Positions 8,203 to 16,935 are shown, counted from the stretch's first letter. The stretch is 64,000 bases of DNA from DASRHT01 sp035293765 (GCA_035293765.1 DATGMF010000010.1:1-64000); one strand, 5' to 3'. Program-made: numbers and translations. Notes: a model not told the origin generated them from the letters alone.

Positions 8203-8631
8203 CTAGCTGGCTAGCTGGATGACAATAACTTCAACCTGGACACAGTCGGGAACGGCACCAAGAGGGGAGGGAACGACACAAATATTGGGATGGAAAAAAC
8301 CGACTTTTGCATAACTATGTGTCGCGTTGACCACAATCGGAGGAACTGGGCAGACATCCACACAAAGGGGATATTCGCTGACTGTCTGATCCCCCCAGGC
8401 AACATCGACAAAAGATCTGAGGACCTGGGGAACACAAATCACGGTGATTTGCACTTTGGCAAGCTGATTCACTCCCACCGTCTGGGTAGCTGGAGCTGCC
8501 GTAAGACAATGCGCTACATCAGTAGGAGTTGGAGAGGAAGCACTAGCTACCCCAGTGATACCTAACATCAGAAGCAGTGTCAGCAGAAGCGCGGAGGCGA
8601 TAGAACGACGGGCTCTAGTGAGAAGTTTCAT
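8203..8631 (-). CDS. Small secreted protein, PKD-like strand pattern
   Basis: The 142-residue protein has a typical Sec signal peptide: positive start (MKLLTRARR), hydrophobic core ALLLTLLLMLGI, and a likely cut after ASA. The mature part (about 110 residues) has six Cys, which suggests disulfides. The fragment VDVAWGDQTV, followed later by THSYAKVGFFHP, resembles the WGDG(T)...H.Y...G pattern of PKD-like beta domains. No catalytic motif was seen. The gene is on its own; the promoter should lie in the AT-rich stretch upstream of 8631. Confidence 0.65.
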   Translation of the reverse strand: MKLLTRARRSIASALLLTLLLMLGITGVASASSPTPTDVAHCLTAAPATQTVGVNQLAKVQITVICVPQVLRSFVDVAWGDQTVSEYPLCVDVCPVPPIVVNATHSYAKVGFFHPNICVVPSPLGAVPDCVQVEVIVIQLAS

Positions 8632-8956
8632 CGCGACTGTACCGTCCTTTCATTATAGTAAATAAGCTCACAAATACTGGGGCACCAGCAGTAGTCTGCA
8701 TGTTAGAGAAGCTTATGTGATTTTTCCTGCTTATACCCAATTTTTGCTTAAAATTATTGTAACACGCATCAAATGATATTACCGCTAATAAGTACTATTC
8801 GGCTGTTCATCGCACCAGGAGAATTGGGGAGTCATGTTGACCTCTGTTGACAGTGTCTTGCCTCTGGTGATACGCTAACAAAATGAAAGTGACTATTCTC
8901 AGATAAGAGAGCTTGCAGCGTCTGCCGTGGCAATAGAGCTTCCAGGGGAGGTACTG
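8632..8956. other. Divergent intergenic region
   Basis: No gene or repeat was recognised. The left part is AT-rich and should hold the promoter of the minus-strand secreted protein. The right part holds a candidate promoter for the dioxygenase gene. Confidence 0.5.
8847..8876 (+). promoter_or_regulatory. Candidate sigma-70-type promoter for dioxygenase gene
   Basis: TTGACA (8847-8852) and TACGCT (8871-8876) are separated by 18 nt, about 80 nt upstream of the chosen start at 8957. The match was made by eye. Confidence 0.4.
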
Positions 8957-9913
8957 ATGGAGAGCAGCGTTCTTGGTATTCATCATGTGACGGCGATCAC
9001 CGATGATCCCCAACGCAATATCAACTTTTACGCGGGCATTTTAGGGTTGCGCTTTGTAAAGAAGACGGTCAATTTTGATGCGCCGGATACCTATCATTTC
9101 TACTATGGCGATGAAATGGGGCGTCCTGGCACGATCCTGACGTTCTTCTCCTGGCCTGGCTATCCCAGGGGAAGGGGCGGCACGGGGCAGATTACGGCCA
9201 TCTCGTTCTCCATTCCCGAAAACGCGCTGGATTGCTGGCAGAAGCATTTGACCGAGCATGGGATCGATGTATCGGGGCCGATCCCGCGCTTTGATGAGCA
9301 GGTGCTTTCCTTTACCGACCACGAGGGGCAGCGGCTCGAACTGGTCGCTCATCGTGGAGCCGAGCATGGCAGTGCCTGGAAGGATGGCCCTGTCCCCGTA
9401 GAATATGCCATTCACGGCTTCCATAGCGTCACCCTTTCGGTTGCAAGGTTTGAGCGCACAGCTTCGGTACTAACGGAGCAGCTTGGCTTCCAGCCGGTTG
9501 GCAAGCAGGGCAATCGTTCCCGTTACAGCATCGGTGGTGGTGGCATGGGTACGCAGATCGATGTGCTGGACCTGCCAAACGGGGAGCGCGGCGTGCAGGC
9601 AGTCGGCACGGTGCATCATGTCGCCTGGCGCACAGCCAGCGATGAGAATCAGTTGTTATGGCAGCGCAAGTTGCTCAATGCTGGCTTGCATGTAACCCAG
9701 GTAATGGACCGCGTCTACTTCCACTCGATCTACTTCAGAGAGCCCAGTGGCATCCTCTTCGAGATCGCAACCGACGAGCCAGGCTTCGCCGTGGACGAGT
9801 CGCCGGAAGAGTTGGGCACGCATCTCAAGCTACCGCCCTGGCTGGAGTCAACGCGACCCGTGGTAGAGGAGAGCCTGCCACAGGTTCACTTGCCCGGTGC
9901 AGTAACGCCGTAG
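8957..9913 (+). CDS. Ring-cleaving dioxygenase, two-domain VOC family
   Basis: The 318-residue protein has two vicinal-oxygen-chelate halves: LGIHHVTAITDD...NINFYAGILGLRFVKKTVNFD, and YAIHGFHSVTLSV in the second half. The metal-binding His in GIHHVT, the His in VGTVHHVAW and the Glu of SGILFEIATDEPGF are in the expected places for the MhqO/LinE-like group, which opens hydroquinone-type rings using Fe(II). The start at 8957 is chosen because GGGGAGG lies 7 nt before it; an upstream in-frame start at 8927 lacks a site. It is monocistronic. The substrate is not known; quinone detoxification is the usual role of relatives. Confidence 0.85.
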   Translation: MESSVLGIHHVTAITDDPQRNINFYAGILGLRFVKKTVNFDAPDTYHFYYGDEMGRPGTILTFFSWPGYPRGRGGTGQITAISFSIPENALDCWQKHLTEHGIDVSGPIPRFDEQVLSFTDHEGQRLELVAHRGAEHGSAWKDGPVPVEYAIHGFHSVTLSVARFERTASVLTEQLGFQPVGKQGNRSRYSIGGGGMGTQIDVLDLPNGERGVQAVGTVHHVAWRTASDENQLLWQRKLLNAGLHVTQVMDRVYFHSIYFREPSGILFEIATDEPGFAVDESPEELGTHLKLPPWLESTRPVVEESLPQVHLPGAVTP

Positions 9914-10246
9914 GACCCGCGCATGCAGATGAGCAAATCAGGCGGTAATATTCTCCTGTGATGACGTCAATGAGTCAGCTTCAGCGTTATGTCGGGCTAG
10001 ACAAGCGACCAATCGGACGTGATCATGCAGATTAACTATTAAATCTGGTAATAAATACACTCGCTATTGGCACATTATTTTGTTAATCTGCATAATCGCG
10101 TCGCCACGAAATGGTATTACCAGCTTAATTCGTCAAAGTTCATTAGCGCGTCATCTACAAACAGGTGATTTTTGTTTTCTTTTCTGATATAATCAATCTC
10201 GTCAATACGCCACACAATATCCACAACATTGCCACGAAAAGAAGGT
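9914..10246. other. Intergenic region with spaced inverted repeat
   Basis: There is no gene. ATGCAGATTAAC (10025-10036) is repeated in exact inverse orientation at 10082-10093 with 45 nt between. A short match to the dispersed repeat (ACCAATCGGACGTGAT) lies just before the left arm. It could be a large stem-loop or a remnant element; the downstream promoter was not identified. Confidence 0.5.
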
Positions 10247-11602
10247 ATGACTATGCTCTCGCTGCAAGAGCAATTGAACCAGATTCCCTGGGAAGCGCTC
10301 AAACACGCCTATGGACCTGCAACCGACACTCCTATGCACTTGCTCGCTTTGCTCTCAGAAAATGAGGAGGAACGGGAGAAAGCACTGACCCGCCTCTGGG
10401 CTTCAATTTGCCATCAGGGCAGTGTCTACGAAGCCTCGGCTGTCGCAGCACCCTTTTTAATCCAGATTCTTGAGCAGGTACCAGACGAACAGAAGCCTCC
10501 GCTGCTTGATCTGCTTGATGGATTGGCAGTGCGGCACTGGTATGCGGGTCGTGATCTGATGAAGCTGACTATGGTAGATACCAAACACCAGCGCTGGCGA
10601 TCCTCAGAGCAATTTCTGCGAGAAGGCAATCATTATCATAAGCCTGAATGGATGGCATCGTCTCATGCATCTGTTAGCGAGGGTATACCGGTTTTTCTCG
10701 CGTTGCTGCAATCGACGAACCAGGAAACGGTATGCAAGGCTCTCGTCCTGCTCTCTGCCTTTCAGGAGCTGAACCAGGCGATTGTTCCCGCTCTGAGGGC
10801 ATTCATTTTAGAAGTAGACGATGCAACGCTCAAAGCACTCGCCCTGGGATGTCTTGGCGATCTGCTTGCAGAACAAGCGCCCGAGTGGGAGGAGTACGAG
10901 CGGCTGATTGCACTCCCTTCCAACCAGGTCCATTCATCGGTGCGCCTTGCTGCTGCTGCAACCTTCGCGAAATACCATCCGGGCAAAGCCACACCAGAAC
11001 TTATTAATATTCTGGTAGAAAATATGCTCCAGCCAGGTTTATTGGATCTTCAGGTACTCAGTCAGCTAGGAATGCCCAGAGGCTGGCAGGCTCTCATAAG
11101 CTTGCTTGAAAGGGGAGCGCCAAACTGGATTTTGCTCGATACAATACGCGTGGCAGAAGCAGTTCTTGATATGGCGTTTTTCGGGGGATGGGTCGAAAAT
11201 CGTTACTGGAACTACCGCAGCAAGACGCATAGCCTTGCTGTACTCAAAGCTTTTGAGATATCAGAAGGAGAGATGCCTGACTCCACTGAAATTGAGGATA
11301 TTCCAGATTTATCTGAAGGTGTCGCTACTTTCAGTTTTCATTACGGGATCACAAGCTCATATCCTCTCCAACCCGACGACTTACTGGTCGATGTCTGGGG
11401 ATATGATAGAGTTAAGGCACAAAATCTTTCACAGCGATATAAGCAGCAAGGCGCTCAAGCTCTATCAAAGGAGCAGGTAGAGGCTCTTCGAGTAGTGCTG
11501 CGTTGCCAACCGCTCTGGCAGTACCGACATAATTTGATGGATATCTATGGCTTGCCCATTACGCAACATGAACTGGTAGCTTTTTTGTTAGGCAAGCGAT
11601 AA
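10247..11602 (+). CDS. HEAT-repeat-like protein of unknown function
   Basis: The 451-residue protein is built largely of alpha-helical pairs. The N-terminal half carries ALTRLWASICHQGSVYEASA and AVAAPFLIQILEQV, a signature of a family common in Actinobacteria and Chloroflexota annotated as HEAT-repeat proteins. Further helix pairs follow (VCKALVLLSAFQEL, ATLKALALGCLGDLL). The last 150 residues are less repetitive. There is no enzymatic motif. Two nearby ATGs (10247 and 10253) are possible; GAAGGT fits 10253 slightly better by spacing. The stop codon lies inside one arm of the inverted repeat that brackets the next gene. The role is unknown. Confidence 0.7.
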   Translation: MTMLSLQEQLNQIPWEALKHAYGPATDTPMHLLALLSENEEEREKALTRLWASICHQGSVYEASAVAAPFLIQILEQVPDEQKPPLLDLLDGLAVRHWYAGRDLMKLTMVDTKHQRWRSSEQFLREGNHYHKPEWMASSHASVSEGIPVFLALLQSTNQETVCKALVLLSAFQELNQAIVPALRAFILEVDDATLKALALGCLGDLLAEQAPEWEEYERLIALPSNQVHSSVRLAAAATFAKYHPGKATPELINILVENMLQPGLLDLQVLSQLGMPRGWQALISLLERGAPNWILLDTIRVAEAVLDMAFFGGWVENRYWNYRSKTHSLAVLKAFEISEGEMPDSTEIEDIPDLSEGVATFSFHYGITSSYPLQPDDLLVDVWGYDRVKAQNLSQRYKQQGAQALSKEQVEALRVVLRCQPLWQYRHNLMDIYGLPITQHELVAFLLGKR

Positions 11603-11617
11603 ATCGGGTCCCTACGG
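11596..11617 (-). repeat. Left arm of perfect 22-bp inverted repeat
   Basis: This is the exact reverse complement of 12437-12458; the arm starts GCGATAAATCGGG. Together the two arms bracket the nucleotidyltransferase gene. The arm overlaps the stop codon of the preceding gene. Confidence 0.85.
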
Positions 11618-11625
11618 GATTTCCG

Positions 11626-12423
11626 TCACGTTTTTTGGGGTAAGGAGCTATCCATATAAGCGGCAAACCTGCCGAGCGCACTTGCGTCAAATGGTGTATC
11701 TGGACGCTCCCCACGATAAATCTCTAATGCCTGACCGATAAGGCCATGAAATTCTGCGGGGAGCGTTTTGAGGCCGTAAACGCCGCCTTCATCCTTTGAG
11801 AGGACTTGCAGCTCATTAAGATAGGCATGCACGCGGCAGGCGTTGAGGACAAAGTATACTGGATTTTGTCCAGATGTATCGCGAGCATCAACGTAATCCC
11901 CCACGATTGCTTTGATATAGCACTCGGCAGGCACTTGAGGCAAAATATCGGCGGCAGCGGGTCCGTAGAGCGTGACGCCGCGATGATGAATGATGGTGAG
12001 ATGGGCCGATAGATCAGTATCATATTGCTGGCCCTCATTCCAGCGTTGCCAGGAGCCGTTCGCCAGTTCGTCGCGCATCTTCTGCCGCCACGATTCGCTA
12101 TAATGCAGATGATAGGGCAAGGGATGCTGGAAGGGATGAAGCTCTGGCGCTACCAGAAAGCTGGTTTCTATGGGACAGGGCGCGTTTGAGATCTCCAGGA
12201 GCGCCTCTATGATCTGGCGTTGTATCTCGACAGGGAGCCGATGCTGCATGGTTACCAGGAGATCAAGATCGCTGCGATCAGGGTTGAAGCAGCCCATCGC
12301 GAGCGAGCCGTGCAGATAGATGGCGACTAACTCATCCCCAAGAATGCTCTGCACCTGCTCGCAAAACTCCTGTACCTGCTTACGCACAGAATCGGGGCAC
12401 GATAACCAGTTGTATTGAGCCAA
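11626..12423 (-). CDS. AadA-like aminoglycoside nucleotidyltransferase
   Basis: The 265-residue protein has the nucleotidyltransferase fold of ANT(3'')/ANT(9) enzymes: LHGSLAMG, then DRSDLDLLV (GS...DxD metal motif). The DUF4111-type C-terminal helical domain has HLTIIHHRGVTLYGP and the LNACRVHAYL helix. Family members adenylylate streptomycin/spectinomycin; many chromosomal homologues have untested substrates. Length matches AadA (about 260). The gene is bracketed by perfect 22-bp inverted repeats (11596-11617 and 12437-12458), unlike its neighbours, which hints at movement as a unit. Actual resistance is not implied by sequence alone. Confidence 0.8.
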   Translation of the reverse strand: MAQYNWLSCPDSVRKQVQEFCEQVQSILGDELVAIYLHGSLAMGCFNPDRSDLDLLVTMQHRLPVEIQRQIIEALLEISNAPCPIETSFLVAPELHPFQHPLPYHLHYSESWRQKMRDELANGSWQRWNEGQQYDTDLSAHLTIIHHRGVTLYGPAAADILPQVPAECYIKAIVGDYVDARDTSGQNPVYFVLNACRVHAYLNELQVLSKDEGGVYGLKTLPAEFHGLIGQALEIYRGERPDTPFDASALGRFAAYMDSSLPQKT

Positions 12424-12436
12424 CTTGTTTTTTCCT

Positions 12437-12496
12437 CCGTAGGGACCCGATTTATCGCGTCCTACCCGATTTATCGCGTCCTGCGCGATTTATCGC
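12437..12496 (+). repeat. Right inverted-repeat arm plus tandem CGATTTATCGCGTCC units
   Basis: The arm at 12437-12458 (CCGTAGGGACCCGATTTATC...) is followed by two further units of (C)CGATTTATCGC. The last unit overlaps the stop codon of purN (12490-12492), so the repeat supplies the 3' end of that gene. Confidence 0.8.
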
Positions 12497-13131
12497 CTGC
12501 CCTCATAATGTTTCCTTACCGCCTCCACGATCAAGCGGTGTTCTGCCTGCTTGACCCGTTCTTGCAGCGTCTCTTCGGTGTCGCCGGGCTTGATAGGGAC
12601 CTCGCGACGGCATAGCACCGGCCCGGCATCGAGTTCAGGGATGACGTAATGGACGGTGCTGCCAGTTACTTTTAGCCCCGCATCAAGTGCGTGCTGAAGG
12701 ACGTGCAGGCCACGAAAAACGGGGATGGCGGTGCCATCGCTGGTGACAAAGGTATCGCCCATGCCGCTATCGGGAAGGAGCGCGGGATGCAAGTTGATGA
12801 TGCGCCTGGGAAATTGCTCAACAAAGCCGGGGCTGAAGATACGCATAAAACCTGCCAGCACTATTAAGTCGATTTCGAACAGGCGCAGCAGGGCCTGCGT
12901 TCGGGCTTCCGCCTCCAATCGCTGGCTCCGATTCCACGGCAAATAGACCGTCGGGATTTTGTGCTTGAGCGCGCGCTGCAATCCGTAGGCATCGGCCCGG
13001 CTGCTGATCACCAGAGCAATCTCGGCCTCCGGCAGTTGCTGCTGTTCAATGGCATCGATCAACGCCTGAAGGTTGCTGCCGCTGCCGGAGACGAGCACCG
13101 CGAGCCGCAATGGCGCTTGTTGGCTACCCAT
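12490..13131 (-). CDS. purN: Phosphoribosylglycinamide formyltransferase (PurN)
   Basis: The 213-residue enzyme transfers a formyl group from 10-formyl-THF to GAR, step 3 of purine synthesis. The N-terminus has the LAVLVSGSGSNLQALI loop. The catalytic Asn/His pair is in INLHPALLP, and the Asp is in HYVIPELDAGPVL. Between HPALLP and FRGLHVLQ there is an insertion of about 17 residues (SGMGDTFVTSDGTAIPV) compared with the E. coli enzyme. AGGAAG precedes the ATG. It is the last gene of the purine operon, 36 nt after purE, and its stop lies within a dispersed repeat. Confidence 0.95.
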   Translation of the reverse strand: MGSQQAPLRLAVLVSGSGSNLQALIDAIEQQQLPEAEIALVISSRADAYGLQRALKHKIPTVYLPWNRSQRLEAEARTQALLRLFEIDLIVLAGFMRIFSPGFVEQFPRRIINLHPALLPDSGMGDTFVTSDGTAIPVFRGLHVLQHALDAGLKVTGSTVHYVIPELDAGPVLCRREVPIKPGDTEETLQERVKQAEHRLIVEAVRKHYEGRR

Positions 13132-13167
13132 AAATTCTTCCTGTGATATCGTCTCTCCGCGTGACGT

Positions 13168-13650
13168 TTACCCCTGCTGCACCTCCTCATCCGCCTGGGC
13201 CAGTTCCGCCACGAAGCGCTGCTTGTACTGCTCAACGCGACGGCGCAACGCGGCATCCGAGAGCGCGAGCATTTTAGCTGCGAGCAGCGCGGCTCCCTCC
13301 GGCTCCAGGATGGTGGGTGAAGCGATGCCGGATGGGAGGCGCAGGGATGAGAGCAGGTCCATACCTCCGAAGCGGTCGCTATAGGGTGGGCAAGCTATCA
13401 CGGGGAAGCGCGTATTGGCATCGATGACCGCCGAGAGCGCGTTTGAGCGGCCAGCGATGGTGATATAGACCAGTGGCTCGCTCTGCTGCTCGTATTCCTG
13501 CAATATCTCAAGCAGACGTGTGGTCGCCTTGTGGGCCGAACAGACGCGCATCTGATAGCTCAATTCCAGCGTTTTGAGCGTTTTAGTTACTGCCTGGGCA
13601 TGGCTAAGATCGCCCTTGCTGCCCATAATAATTACAACCTGTGTTGCCAT
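13168..13650 (-). CDS. purE: Class II PurE, AIR carboxylase of animal type
   Basis: 160 residues. The protein has MGSKGDL and SAHKATTRLLEI where class I bacterial PurE has SAHRTP, then TIAGRSNALSAVI, CPPYSDRFGG and SSLRLPSGIA. These features match the PurE domain of animal PAICS and the class II bacterial enzymes (for example Treponema denticola), which carboxylate AIR directly with CO2. Class I enzymes instead mutate N5-CAIR made by PurK. The absence of purK from this otherwise full pur cluster fits class II. AGGAGG precedes the ATG, and the gene begins 21 nt after purD. The subclass call is from remembered family motifs and is strong. Confidence 0.93.
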   Translation of the reverse strand: MATQVVIIMGSKGDLSHAQAVTKTLKTLELSYQMRVCSAHKATTRLLEILQEYEQQSEPLVYITIAGRSNALSAVIDANTRFPVIACPPYSDRFGGMDLLSSLRLPSGIASPTILEPEGAALLAAKMLALSDAALRRRVEQYKQRFVAELAQADEEVQQG

Positions 13651-13671
13651 AAAATCCTCCTAAAATAATAT

Positions 13672-14943
13672 TTATGAGATCCGCAGCCCACGATGGGCAA
13701 TATCTTTGCGATAGTGCATGCCTTCAAAAGAAATCATGGCTGCGGCTTCGTATACTTTCTGCACCGCCTGCTCTAATGTTGCGCCGCGTGCGGCTACGCT
13801 GAGCACACGTCCGCCCATAGTCACAAGCTGCTTTTGTTTGAGCGCGGTGCCAGCATGAAACACCTGGACGCCTTCCAGCCGCTCGGCCTCCTCCATCCCT
13901 GTAATGGGGAAGCCGGTGCGATATTTGCCGGGATAGCCGCCGGATGCCAATGTCAGGCTAACGGCATAGCCAGGGTGCCAGAGGTCCGACGAGTCTACCT
14001 GTACCCCTTCCGTGTATTCCAGCACGTCTACCAGATCTCGGCGCAGCAGCAGCATCAACGCCTGCGCCTCCGGGTCGCCAAAGCGTATATTATGCTCCAG
14101 CACCACCGGCCCGCGTTCGGTCAGCATGATATTGGAATAGAGCACGCCGGTAAAAAGGATGCCGCGCTTCACCAGAGCTTGCAGTGTAGGCGCGATGATC
14201 TGCTGCCGAATCTGTTGCTCCTGTTCCCAACTCACAAAAGGCAAAGGGGTAAATGCTCCCATGCCGCCAGTATTCAGGCCCTCATCATTGTCGAGAGCGC
14301 GTTTATGGTCTTGCGTGAGCAGCAGAGGGAGAAAATCGAAACCTCGACAGATCGCAGTTGAACTGATCTCAATCCCTTGCAGGTATTCCTCAATTACCAC
14401 TGTATCGCCAGCAGCCCCAAAGACACGATCCACCATCATCTGCTTTAAGGTATCGCGGGCGGTCGCCATATCGTCTGCAATGATCGCTCCCTTGCCTGCG
14501 GCATTGCCATCGGCTTTGATCACGACAGGCGCGCCATGCTCTTCCAGATAAGCCAGGGCCTCCTTATAATTGGTGAAGGAGCGATACTGAGCAGTGGGGA
14601 TGCCAGCCTTCACCATCAACGTTTTAGCGAAGGCTTTACTGCCTTCTAAAGCCGCTCCGGCCAGACAGGGGCCAAAGGTGGGGAGGTCGCGGCGCTGAAA
14701 AACGTTGACGATTCCTTCAACGAGGGGAACCTCGGGACCAATTACCGTCAGATCCACCCGATTATGCTCAACAAAATCGGCCAGTTCGGTGAACTGGTTG
14801 ATGCCAATCGATCTGCATTCTGCATATGGTAGCATGCCAGGATTGCCTGGAGCGGCAAAAATATGGTTGACACGCGGGCTCTGAGCAAGCTTCCACACCA
14901 ATGCATGCTCTCTTGCTCCTGACCCAATAACAAGTACACGCAC
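13672..14943 (-). CDS. purD: Phosphoribosylamine-glycine ligase (PurD)
   Basis: About 423 residues, the usual length of GAR synthetase, an ATP-grasp enzyme making GAR from phosphoribosylamine, glycine and ATP (step 2). Seen: VLVIGSGAREHAL at the N-terminus, IKADGNAAGKGA (ATP-grasp loop), EEYLQGIEIS, and NIRFGDPEAQ near the metal site. The start is taken as GTG at 14943, because GGAGG sits 7 nt upstream and this gives the standard RVLVIGSG start; a GTG two codons earlier directly abuts the GGAGG. It follows purF across a repeat-containing gap. Confidence 0.94.
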   Translation of the reverse strand: MRVLVIGSGAREHALVWKLAQSPRVNHIFAAPGNPGMLPYAECRSIGINQFTELADFVEHNRVDLTVIGPEVPLVEGIVNVFQRRDLPTFGPCLAGAALEGSKAFAKTLMVKAGIPTAQYRSFTNYKEALAYLEEHGAPVVIKADGNAAGKGAIIADDMATARDTLKQMMVDRVFGAAGDTVVIEEYLQGIEISSTAICRGFDFLPLLLTQDHKRALDNDEGLNTGGMGAFTPLPFVSWEQEQQIRQQIIAPTLQALVKRGILFTGVLYSNIMLTERGPVVLEHNIRFGDPEAQALMLLLRRDLVDVLEYTEGVQVDSSDLWHPGYAVSLTLASGGYPGKYRTGFPITGMEEAERLEGVQVFHAGTALKQKQLVTMGGRVLSVAARGATLEQAVQKVYEAAAMISFEGMHYRKDIAHRGLRIS

Positions 14944-15003
14944 CTTCACACCTCCGGTAATATGGTCTTTCTGTAAGCTCTGAAAAGCAATCCATGCTCT
15001 TAT

Positions 15004-15095
15004 TGCTTTTCCACCTGACTTCTCACGGCTCAGGTACGCCTTCCCTCAAAGGGGCATTGTTCATGCATACCCCGTTTGAGGGTACTGAAATTATC
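15004..15095 (-). repeat. Intergenic stem-loop repeat, copy A (purF-purD gap)
   Basis: CCCTCAAAGGGG and CCCCGTTTGAGGG form a long stem around a 17-nt loop, with TTTTCCACCTGACTTCTCA on one side and GTACTGAAATTATCG on the other. Related copies lie at 16624-16798 (purC-purF gap) and 55780-55874 (upstream of gyrB), always on the same strand relative to the flanking minus-strand genes. The copy overlaps the purF stop codon and could act as an attenuator or processing site in the operon. Confidence 0.6.
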
Positions 15096-16596
15096 GCTTT
15101 CCTCGTAATGCTACATCTCGTGGCAAGATTGTAACAAGCTTCGGCGTGCGTACTGCATCGGTCTGGGGCTCAAAGGGCCAGCCTTTTTTCTCCATGCAGC
15201 CGTAACAGAACTCGCCGTGCAAAAACTGGAGCGCGGCCTGATCGTCCAGCGCCTCCTGACCAGGGCGGGCGGCGTTGATGGCACGCCCCAGGCCCTCCAG
15301 GCTCAGGTACCCCAGGCTATCGACGCCAATGTAGTCCGCGACCTCCTGGATACTGCGCCCGGCAGCAATCAACTCGTCTTCCTGTGGAATGTCGATGCCG
15401 AAATAGCACGGGTGGCGTAGCGGCGGCGAACTGGAGCGCAGGTGGATCTCCTTGACGCCCCGGTGGCGCAAGGCCGAGACCAGGCGCTTGACCGTATTGC
15501 CACGCACAATCGAGTCATCTACAATGATCAGGCGCGCACCTTCGATTTTGGGCTGGACAAAGTTAAATTTAAGATCAACCTCTAACTCGCGCAGGCGTTG
15601 ATCGGGCTTAATAAATGTACGATCACTGTAGCGATTTTTGATGATGGCCTGTCCGTAGGGTATGCCCGAAACTTCAGCATAGCCGAGCGCGGCAGGGATG
15701 GACGAATCGGGAACGGGCACGACAAGATCGGCCTCAACAGGATATTCGCGCGCCAGTTCGCGGCCCAGTGCTTCGCGCACAGCATAGGTGTAGCGGCCAT
15801 TGAGTCGGCTGGTGGCATCGGCAAAATAAATGTACTCGAAGACGCAGAGCGCGCTGCGTGGCATTTTGACCAGTATCTCCGAGTGCAGACCGTCTTCGTC
15901 TATAGTGATTAATTCGCCGGGCTCGACTTTGCGCACAAAGGTCGCTCCGGTACGGTCCAGCGCACACGATTCGGACGCGATGATCCAGTTATTGTCGATG
16001 CGACCTATGCATAATGGCCGCATGCCCCAGGGATCGCGCATAGCATAAAGTTTGCCTTCAGCCAGGAATACCAGGCTATAAGCGCCTCGCAATAAAGGGA
16101 ACGTGGCAATGATCCTATCGCGTAAAGTTCTGCCAGTAGCATGCAGGAGGAGAAATGCGATCACCTCGCTATCGGTCGTTGACTCCAGCACATCCAGGAC
16201 ATCCTGCGGGAGCTGTTCGCGCAGCATCATACCGTTTGCCAGGTTGCCATTGTGAGCCAGAGCGATGGTATCTTGCTGGTTACGCGAACCGACAATAAAC
16301 GGCCCCGCGTTCTCGACGCAGCTAGAGCCGGTTGTGGAGTAACGCGCGTGACCTATACCGCAATGAGTGAAGGGCAAGCTTTTTCCTGAATCGAAAAATA
16401 CTTCGCGCACTTTCCCCATGCCAATGCGATGGCTGATGCAACCTTCACTATCGTATACGGCCATGCCTGCACTTTCTTGCCCCCGGTGCTGTAATGCGGT
16501 AAGGGCCAGCGTGAGATAATGGCGTACGTCAAAACTCTGGTCGCGTTTCTGGGCATAGATGCCTACCACTCCACATGCGTCCCGTAGTCGCTCCAT
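15091..16596 (-). CDS. purF: Amidophosphoribosyltransferase (PurF)
   Basis: The 501-residue enzyme makes phosphoribosylamine from PRPP and glutamine, the first step of purine synthesis. After a short propeptide (MERLRDA) the catalytic Cys begins CGVVGI, as in the B. subtilis type that is processed to expose Cys. GHARYSTTG of the glutaminase domain and the PRPP loop (IIVDDSIVRGNT) are present. Cys residues in HPCYFGID and FCYGCMEKKGW suggest the 4Fe-4S cluster of this type. The ATG at 16596 is preferred since AGGAG lies 7 nt before it, while the ATG six bases earlier is too close. Its leader carries the dispersed hairpin element. Confidence 0.95.
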   Translation of the reverse strand: MERLRDACGVVGIYAQKRDQSFDVRHYLTLALTALQHRGQESAGMAVYDSEGCISHRIGMGKVREVFFDSGKSLPFTHCGIGHARYSTTGSSCVENAGPFIVGSRNQQDTIALAHNGNLANGMMLREQLPQDVLDVLESTTDSEVIAFLLLHATGRTLRDRIIATFPLLRGAYSLVFLAEGKLYAMRDPWGMRPLCIGRIDNNWIIASESCALDRTGATFVRKVEPGELITIDEDGLHSEILVKMPRSALCVFEYIYFADATSRLNGRYTYAVREALGRELAREYPVEADLVVPVPDSSIPAALGYAEVSGIPYGQAIIKNRYSDRTFIKPDQRLRELEVDLKFNFVQPKIEGARLIIVDDSIVRGNTVKRLVSALRHRGVKEIHLRSSSPPLRHPCYFGIDIPQEDELIAAGRSIQEVADYIGVDSLGYLSLEGLGRAINAARPGQEALDDQAALQFLHGEFCYGCMEKKGWPFEPQTDAVRTPKLVTILPRDVALRGKR

Positions 16597-16623
16597 GCTC
16601 ATGCTCCTCTCTGGGTTTGCTCC

Positions 16624-16798
16624 TTATTGCATTTCCACTTGACATTTTCAGGTTTGATGCTATCCTTCTCCTCAAGGAGAGCGGCGGAGCCCGTGGCTAC
16701 CTTGAAACCTTCCGCGTTCCAACGCCGCTGACGCGCTAGCTTCGCTCAGGAAGGCGGAAGCGAAGTATCTCGATCCGCTTGAGGATACTGCAATTATG
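16624..16798 (-). repeat. Intergenic stem-loop repeat, copy B, with nested leader-hairpin element (purF leader)
   Basis: The outer parts match copies A and C: CATTTCCACTTGACATTTTC on one side and CCGCTTGAGGATACTGCAAT on the other. Nested inside, on the minus strand, is a leader-hairpin element. Its closing stem pairs 16709-16715 (CTTCCGC on the plus strand) with 16754-16760 (GCGGAAG), enclosing the conserved CTGAGCGAAGCTAGCGCG and CAGCGGCGTTGG and followed by TTTCAAGG. It lies about 100 nt upstream of the purF start, in sense orientation. Confidence 0.7.
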
Positions 16799-16844
16799 CT
16801 ATGGCTGAACGCACTGAAAGGATTCGCTCTACTTTGAAACTTTC

Positions 16845-16935
16845 CGCGCTCCAATGCTGCACGGGCGCGGTAAACCTGGCCCCTACTGTCTGCCTCGCGC
16901 TCCAATGCTGCACGGGCGCGGTAAACCTGGCCCCT
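16845..16935 (-). repeat. 40-bp tandem duplication containing leader-hairpin core
   Basis: Two 40-bp copies (16845-16884 and 16896-16935) are separated by 11 bp. Read on the minus strand each contains GTGCAGCATTGGAGCGCG. Each can form a hairpin closed by (C)CGCGC/GCGCG(G), and the copy nearer purF is followed by AAAGTTTCAAAG. This matches the core of the leader-hairpin element. The pair lies in the purC-purF gap. Confidence 0.75.

Noticed and set aside
10117..10302. Minus-strand frame of 61 codons overlapping the HEAT gene start
   Set aside because: No ribosome site, no recognisable family, and overlap with a better-supported gene start.
16845..16935. Tandem 40-bp repeats as a possible CRISPR array
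   Set aside because: Only two copies with an 11-bp gap, no leader and no cas genes; explained as a duplication of the leader-hairpin core.
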